DNA of 64,000 bases from DAITBA01 sp036824005 (lineage in GTDB: Bacteria > Pseudomonadota > Gammaproteobacteria > Burkholderiales > Rhodocyclaceae): positions 83,385-147,384 of the forward strand of contig DAITBA010000008.1 in assembly GCA_036824005.1 (NCBI GenBank), read 5' to 3'. The stretch's first letter is position 1, and each line of letters opens with the position of its first letter. This document shows, piece by piece, positions 60,252-64,000 of this stretch. The notes under the pieces are model-generated. The model ran no database searches. It was not told the DNA's origin and was given only the letters and a program-made list of their open reading frames with translations. Position numbers and translations under genes: made by a program.

Positions 60252-60341
60252 CATTAGAGCGCCGCAGAGCGCAAGGGAAAGGGAGCGTGGCGTGCGCCAC
60301 CGCGCGCGCCGGCTTCCCGTTGGATTGGCAAAGGGGTCATC

Positions 60342-61574
60342 ATGGATTTCGATTACTCACCGAAGGTCAAGGAACTGCAGAAGCGCATGACCGCCTTCAT
60401 GGACGAGTACGTCTACCCCGCCGAGCGGCCGTTCCAGCGCGAGGTGGATGAGAACCGCCGCAAGGGAAATGCCTGGCAGGCGACCCGCATCATGGAAGAG
60501 TTGAAGGAGAAGGCAAAACGCGTCGGCTTGTGGAACCTGTTTCTCACGGGGTCCAAGCACGGCGCCGGGCTGACCAACTTCGAGTACGCGCCGCTGTGCG
60601 AGATCATGGGCCGCTCGCCCATCGCCCCGGAAGCGTTCAACTGCAGCGCGCCGGACACCGGCAACATGGAGACCATTCATCTCTACGGCACGCAAGAGCA
60701 ACGAGACACGTGGCTGATGCCGCTGCTGGAAGGAAAGATCCGCTCCGGATTTGCCATGAGCGAACCCGAGATCGCCTCCTCGGATGCCACCAACATTCAG
60801 GCACGCATCGAGCGCATCGCCTCGCCCGAGGGCGATTACTACCTTATCAACGCGCACAAGTGGTGGACCTCTGGTGCAAACGACCCGCGCTGCAAGGTCC
60901 TCATCGTCATGGGCAAGACCGACGCCAAGAATCCCGACAAGTACAAGCAGCAGTCCATGATCCTGGTACCCATGGACACGCCAGGCATCACCGTGCTGCG
61001 CCACTTGCCTACCTTCGGTTATGACGACGCGCCGCACGGTCACGCCGAGGTTCTGTTCCAGAACGTGCGTGTGCCGATCGACAATATGCTGGTCGGCGAG
61101 GGCAGGGGATTCGAGATCGCTCAGGGTCGCCTGGGTCCGGGGCGGGTGCACCATTGCATGCGGCTCATCGGCCTGGCCGAACGGGCGCTGGAGCGCATGT
61201 GCAAGCGCCTGAACAAGCGTGTCGCTTTCGGCAAGGCGCTCGCGGAACAGACGGTGTGGCTGGAGCGCATCGCCGAGTCGCGCATGCTGATCGATCAGGC
61301 GCGGCTGCTGACGCTGCGCACGGCGTGGATGATGGACACCGTGGGCAACAAGGAGGCGCGCAAAGAGATCGCGATGATCAAGGTGGCAGCGCCCGCCATG
61401 GCCTGCCGGGTGATCGATTGGGCGATTCAGGCCCACGGCGGCGCCGGCGTCAGCGACGACTTCGGGCTTGGCTATGCCTACACCAACGCACGCTGGCTGC
61501 GCATCGCCGACGGTCCGGATGAGGTGCATCGAAACCAGATCGGCAAACTGGAACTGGCGAAGTATCAATCATAG
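60342..61574 (+). CDS. Acyl-CoA dehydrogenase, ACAD10/11 (LvaC-like)
   Basis: A 410-residue flavin acyl-CoA dehydrogenase of the ACAD10/11 branch. FAD and substrate elements: FAMSEPEIASSDATNI, NAHKWWTSGA, RLGPGRVHHCMRLIGLAERA, and the C-terminal catalytic/adenine region AIQAHGGAGVSDD followed by GPDEVHRNQIGKLEL. In this branch the enzyme acts on 4-phosphoacyl-CoA, eliminating phosphate and leading to an enoyl-CoA for beta-oxidation, a mechanism known from LvaC and ACAD11. Its place directly after the APH-type kinase supports that role. The ATG at 60342 has AAAGGGG upstream. Length and motifs are normal. Confidence 0.9.
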   Translation: MDFDYSPKVKELQKRMTAFMDEYVYPAERPFQREVDENRRKGNAWQATRIMEELKEKAKRVGLWNLFLTGSKHGAGLTNFEYAPLCEIMGRSPIAPEAFNCSAPDTGNMETIHLYGTQEQRDTWLMPLLEGKIRSGFAMSEPEIASSDATNIQARIERIASPEGDYYLINAHKWWTSGANDPRCKVLIVMGKTDAKNPDKYKQQSMILVPMDTPGITVLRHLPTFGYDDAPHGHAEVLFQNVRVPIDNMLVGEGRGFEIAQGRLGPGRVHHCMRLIGLAERALERMCKRLNKRVAFGKALAEQTVWLERIAESRMLIDQARLLTLRTAWMMDTVGNKEARKEIAMIKVAAPAMACRVIDWAIQAHGGAGVSDDFGLGYAYTNARWLRIADGPDEVHRNQIGKLELAKYQS

Positions 61575-61584
61575 ATACTGAGCT

Positions 61585-61715
61585 CACCACAAAGGACACC
61601 AAGGACACCAAGAGATGCAAGGGTGCGCGCAAGGTGCCTTGCTTGCACATCGCGTGGAAGTGATGGCCGTGGCGACTCTCTGTTTTTCTTCGTGTCCTTG
61701 GTGTGCTTGGTGGTG
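61585..61715. repeat. Intergenic inverted repeat, family A, copy 3
   Basis: A 131-base element. Left arm CACCACAAAGGACACCAAGG with a further ACACCAAG unit at 61585-61612; right arm (61688-61715) reverse-complements to CACCACCAAGCACACCAAGG plus ACACGAAG. It lies between the acyl-CoA dehydrogenase stop (11 bases) and the MazG-like gene. Flank GGTGGTGCAGAC is shared with copy 1. Confidence 0.82.
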
Positions 61716-61745
61716 CAGACGAACTTTTCGGATCAGCCCTGAGCC

Positions 61746-62099
61746 ATGAACATCACCTCGCTGGAGGGTTTGAAGCTCGCGCTGCGCGCGTTCGCGCGGG
61801 AGAGGGACTGGCAGCAATTCCACTCGCCGAAGAATCTCGCCATGGCCCTGGTCGGCGAGGCCGGCGAAGTGGTGGAGCATTTCCAGTGGCTGACCGAGGA
61901 CCAGTCGCGCGCCTTGCCGGCGGACACGCGCAGCGAAGTGGCGCTGGAGCTGGCGGACGTGTTGATCTACCTGGTCGAGCTGGCAGATCAGCTCGATGTC
62001 GATCTGCTCGCGGCGGCGCAGCACAAGATAAAAATCAACGCCTGCAAATATCCGGCAGAACAGGTGCGCGGCAAGGCCGAGAAGTATGACAAGTACTAA
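61746..62099 (+). CDS. MazG-like nucleotide pyrophosphohydrolase
   Basis: A 117-residue all-alpha NTP pyrophosphatase that hydrolyses (d)NTPs, perhaps dCTP or modified nucleotides, to monophosphate. Metal-binding residues are in GEAGEVVEHFQW (Glu-x-x-Glu) and ELADVLIYLVELAD (Glu and Asp), the usual helix pair. It matches the short RS21-C6/dCTP-pyrophosphatase-like members (about 110-120 residues). It follows a family A repeat and is probably a separate housecleaning gene. The start at 61746 is the natural family start. Confidence 0.9.
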   Translation: MNITSLEGLKLALRAFARERDWQQFHSPKNLAMALVGEAGEVVEHFQWLTEDQSRALPADTRSEVALELADVLIYLVELADQLDVDLLAAAQHKIKINACKYPAEQVRGKAEKYDKY

Positions 62100-62215
62100 C
62101 GCCGGAACGCGCCGCGAAGGTAATGGTCACGGCGCGCCGGACCGGCGCCGCGGGGCGGCTGCGTCGGCACATCCGATGTAGAATCCTCACGATATTGTCC
62201 CGTCTCGCGCCATCG

Positions 62216-62764
62216 ATGCCGACGCACGCGATGCTCGATCAAGCTTCCGCCTGGGTATGCCGTTTTGCCGCGCTCGTTCCTGCCCCGGGCCAGGTGCTGG
62301 ACGTCGCCTGCGGCGGAGGGCGGCATGCGCGCTATCTGGCGGAGCGCGGTCTGAGCGTGGAGGCGGTGGACCGCGATGCCGGCGCGCTGGCGGCGTTGGC
62401 CAAGGTGGCCGGTGTGCGCACCCGCTGCGCCGATCTCGAGAACGGTCCGTGGCCCTACGAGGGGCAGCAGTTCCATGCCGTCGTCGTGACCAACTACCTG
62501 CACCGGCCGCTCTTTCCGGCGCTACTGCGCAGCCTGCTGCCGGGCGGCGTGCTCATCTACGAGACCTTCATGGTCGGCCACGAACGCTTCGGCCGTCCCA
62601 CCAATCCGGACTTTCTCCTGCGGCCGGGAGAGCTGCTGGAGGTCATCGACCGCGAGCTGACGCCGGTTGCCTTCGAGCAGGGCCAGGTCAGCTGGCCGCG
62701 GGCGGCCATGATGCAGCGGTTGTGCGCGGTGAACGGCGCTGGCCCGGTCATGCTGCCAGAATAG
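62216..62764 (+). CDS. SAM-dependent methyltransferase (TehB-like)
   Basis: A 182-residue class I methyltransferase. Motif I is VLDVACGGGRHARYLAERG, with the acidic residue of motif II in VEAVDRDAGAL and motif IV region FHAVVVTNYLHRPL. The later segment LLPGGVLIYETFMVGHERFG is typical of the TehB/UbiE-like small soluble enzymes often annotated methyltransferase domain protein. The substrate is unknown. The start at 62216 is chosen; 62231 is possible. Its stop overlaps the end of the convergent mnmH gene by 17 bases. Confidence 0.78.
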   Translation: MPTHAMLDQASAWVCRFAALVPAPGQVLDVACGGGRHARYLAERGLSVEAVDRDAGALAALAKVAGVRTRCADLENGPWPYEGQQFHAVVVTNYLHRPLFPALLRSLLPGGVLIYETFMVGHERFGRPTNPDFLLRPGELLEVIDRELTPVAFEQGQVSWPRAAMMQRLCAVNGAGPVMLPE

Positions 62765-63791
62765 CCTCGGCGAGCGTCGCCAGCCCCACGGGCGACAAGT
62801 CGGACGTCGCGTATCGGGGTGCCTCGGGGTAGTGAGCGTAGTTGCGGCCCTGGGATCGGTTGTAAAGCACATCGTAATGTTGGTCGAGCAGCCCGCGCAC
62901 GAGGGTGGGCCAGTCGCCACCGTCGATGAGGGCATGCCAGTGCGCGAGGGTCTCGCCGGACTGCAGTCCGCGCAGGCAGTCGATCTTTGCCTTCAGTCGC
63001 GCCGGGTCGCCGAGGAAATATTCGTAGTCGCCGAGCAGGAAGCGCACGCGCGCGTCCATGCTCGCCTCGATGCGCAGGCATGGGCTGGCGCGCATGGTTG
63101 CGAGCAGGTCATCGGGCACCTGGAGGTGGCCGATTCGGCGGCTTTCCGCCTCGACGAAGACAGGCCGCTCCGGGTCGAGTCGCTCCAGCGACGCGCACAA
63201 GCGACTCTCGAACCACTTCTGCGATGGCTGCGGCTCCTGCGGCAATTCGCCCAGGACGGAACCCTTGTGCGCTGCCAGCGCCTCCAGATCCAGCACCTGG
63301 GCGCCCTTGGCGGCAAGGGCCGCGAGAAGGCGGCTCTTGCCGCTTCCGGTGGCGCCGCAGACCACACGCCAGGCATAGCGCCGTGGCAGCTGCGCGAGTT
63401 CGGCGACGACGTGGCGGCGATAGGCCTTGTATCCGCCCTCGAGCTGACAGGCGTCCCAGCCGATCTGGCGCAGGACGTGGGCGAAGGCGCCGCTGCGCTT
63501 GCCGCCGCGCCAGCAATAGACCAGCGGCCGCCAGGTCCGCTCGCGGTCGAGAAAGCGTCGTTCGAGGTGTGTCGAGATGTTGCGTGCCACCAGGGCGGCG
63601 CCGATCTTCTTCGCGGCGAAGGGCGATTGCTGCTTGTAGAGCGTACCTACGCGCGCGCGCTCCTCGTCGTCCAGCACTGGACAACTGACCGCGTCGGGCA
63701 CGTGGTCCTCGGCGAATTCGCCGGGAGAGCGCACGTCGATGATCTCGTCAAACTCGGCCAACTGTGCTACGTTGGCAACCCCTTGTTTCAT
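62748..63791 (-). CDS. mnmH: tRNA 2-selenouridine synthase
   Basis: Converts 2-thiouridine to 2-selenouridine at tRNA wobble position 34 (Lys, Glu, Gln) with selenophosphate, through geranylated intermediates. The 347-residue product has an N-terminal rhodanese domain (FDEIIDVRSPGEFAEDHVP; active Cys in LVYCWRGGKRSG) and a C-terminal P-loop domain (VVCGATGSGKSRLLAAL). Length fits SelU/YbbB. The start at 63791 (MKQGVANV) begins the homology; the frame to 63980 overlaps selD on the other strand and is not coding. It is divergent from selD, which makes the selenium donor, across 22 bases. Confidence 0.93.
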   Translation of the reverse strand: MKQGVANVAQLAEFDEIIDVRSPGEFAEDHVPDAVSCPVLDDEERARVGTLYKQQSPFAAKKIGAALVARNISTHLERRFLDRERTWRPLVYCWRGGKRSGAFAHVLRQIGWDACQLEGGYKAYRRHVVAELAQLPRRYAWRVVCGATGSGKSRLLAALAAKGAQVLDLEALAAHKGSVLGELPQEPQPSQKWFESRLCASLERLDPERPVFVEAESRRIGHLQVPDDLLATMRASPCLRIEASMDARVRFLLGDYEYFLGDPARLKAKIDCLRGLQSGETLAHWHALIDGGDWPTLVRGLLDQHYDVLYNRSQGRNYAHYPEAPRYATSDLSPVGLATLAEAILAA

Positions 63792-63813
63792 GGCGTGCAA
63801 CAGACAACCAATA

Positions 63814-64000
63814 ATGGAACAGATCAGACTGACACAATTTTCCCATGGCGGCGGCTGCGGCTGCAAAATTGCGCCGGCCGTGCTATCAGACATTCTCGCT
63901 GCATCGCCGGTTCGCGCCACGCCGCCGGAACTGCTGGTGGGCACGGATACGTGCGACGACGCGGCGGTGTATCGGCTCAACGACGAGCAGGCTCTGGTGG
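63814..64000 (+). CDS. selD: Selenophosphate synthetase (3' truncated by window end)
   Basis: Makes selenophosphate from selenide and ATP. Only the first 62 residues are present. MEQIRLTQFSHGGGCGCK carries the active-site position: this copy has Cys (GCGCK) where selenoprotein versions have selenocysteine. It continues IAPAVLSDIL and LVGTDTCDDAAVYRL, with Asp residues of the ATP/metal site. It is divergent from mnmH, its main client, so selenium here serves at least tRNA modification; no selA or selB is visible in the window. Confidence 0.93.
   Translation, partial: MEQIRLTQFSHGGGCGCKIAPAVLSDILAASPVRATPPELLVGTDTCDDAAVYRLNDEQALV

Noticed and set aside
63792..63980. Longer mnmH start at 63980
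   Set aside because: The extension would be antisense to the start of selD and lacks family similarity before residue 64.

Overview
The window is GC-rich Gram-negative chromosomal DNA with tightly packed genes on both strands. I read it as a betaproteobacterium (Rhodocyclales, Burkholderiales or a relative). The grounds are the Mla ABC protein, DUF1615 lipoprotein, SelD/MnmH pair, FixLJ/FNR-type regulators, type I secretion of an RTX protein, and an aryl-polyene-type chorismatase next to a halogenase. This is inference from gene content; no rRNA or tRNA was seen. Two apparent one-base losses in homopolymer runs and one DnaJ gene without a standard start codon suggest either real decay or draft-quality sequence.

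Layout. 1-4.4 kb: the 3' part of mlaF, a small Cys-rich protein behind an FNR-like box, an archease-rtcB RNA-repair operon, and an FAD/NAD(P) oxidoreductase with a TTG start. 4.4-11.3 kb (minus): a three-gene predicted peptide/amide-bond operon made of a DUF2126-transglutaminase protein, an ATP-grasp/alpha-E fusion, and a second transglutaminase. 11.5-25.3 kb (minus): a type I secretion locus with an ABC exporter, a translationally coupled LuxR-type regulator, a small membrane-anchored protein, a 2,573-residue RTX lipase-like protein, a UGT-type glycosyltransferase and an HlyD adaptor.

25.7-33.9 kb: DUF3574 lipoprotein and cupin; a flavin halogenase-like protein overlapping a chorismatase (xanthomonadin-like chemistry); small envelope proteins; an orphan branched-chain amino acid-type binding protein; a DUF1615 lipoprotein. 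33.9-38.3 kb: a PilZ-like protein and a Pat-type ADP-forming acyl-CoA synthetase/acetyltransferase.

38.4-52.4 kb looks like a low-oxygen/stress and NAD-salvage island. A perfect FNR/FixK-type palindrome lies between a CBS-domain gene and an Hsp70 gene. After these come a frameshifted flavodoxin-ferredoxin gene, a FixL/FixJ-like pair, an FNR-family regulator without the N-terminal Cys cluster, DnaJ, a Lon-family protease, nicotinamidase and nicotinate phosphoribosyltransferase. 52.4-56.4 kb: an APH/AAA double kinase, PolX and an acidic hypothetical protein.

56.5-61.6 kb: acyl-CoA ligase, SDR, APH-type kinase and acyl-CoA dehydrogenase. The set matches the Lva/ACAD10-11 logic for 4-hydroxyacid catabolism. 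61.7-64 kb: MazG-like pyrophosphohydrolase, a methyltransferase, and divergent mnmH and selD (tRNA 2-selenouridine), with selD cut by the window end. A family of about 120-bp intergenic inverted repeats (three copies), a second repeat type and a REP-like palindrome punctuate the gene spacers.
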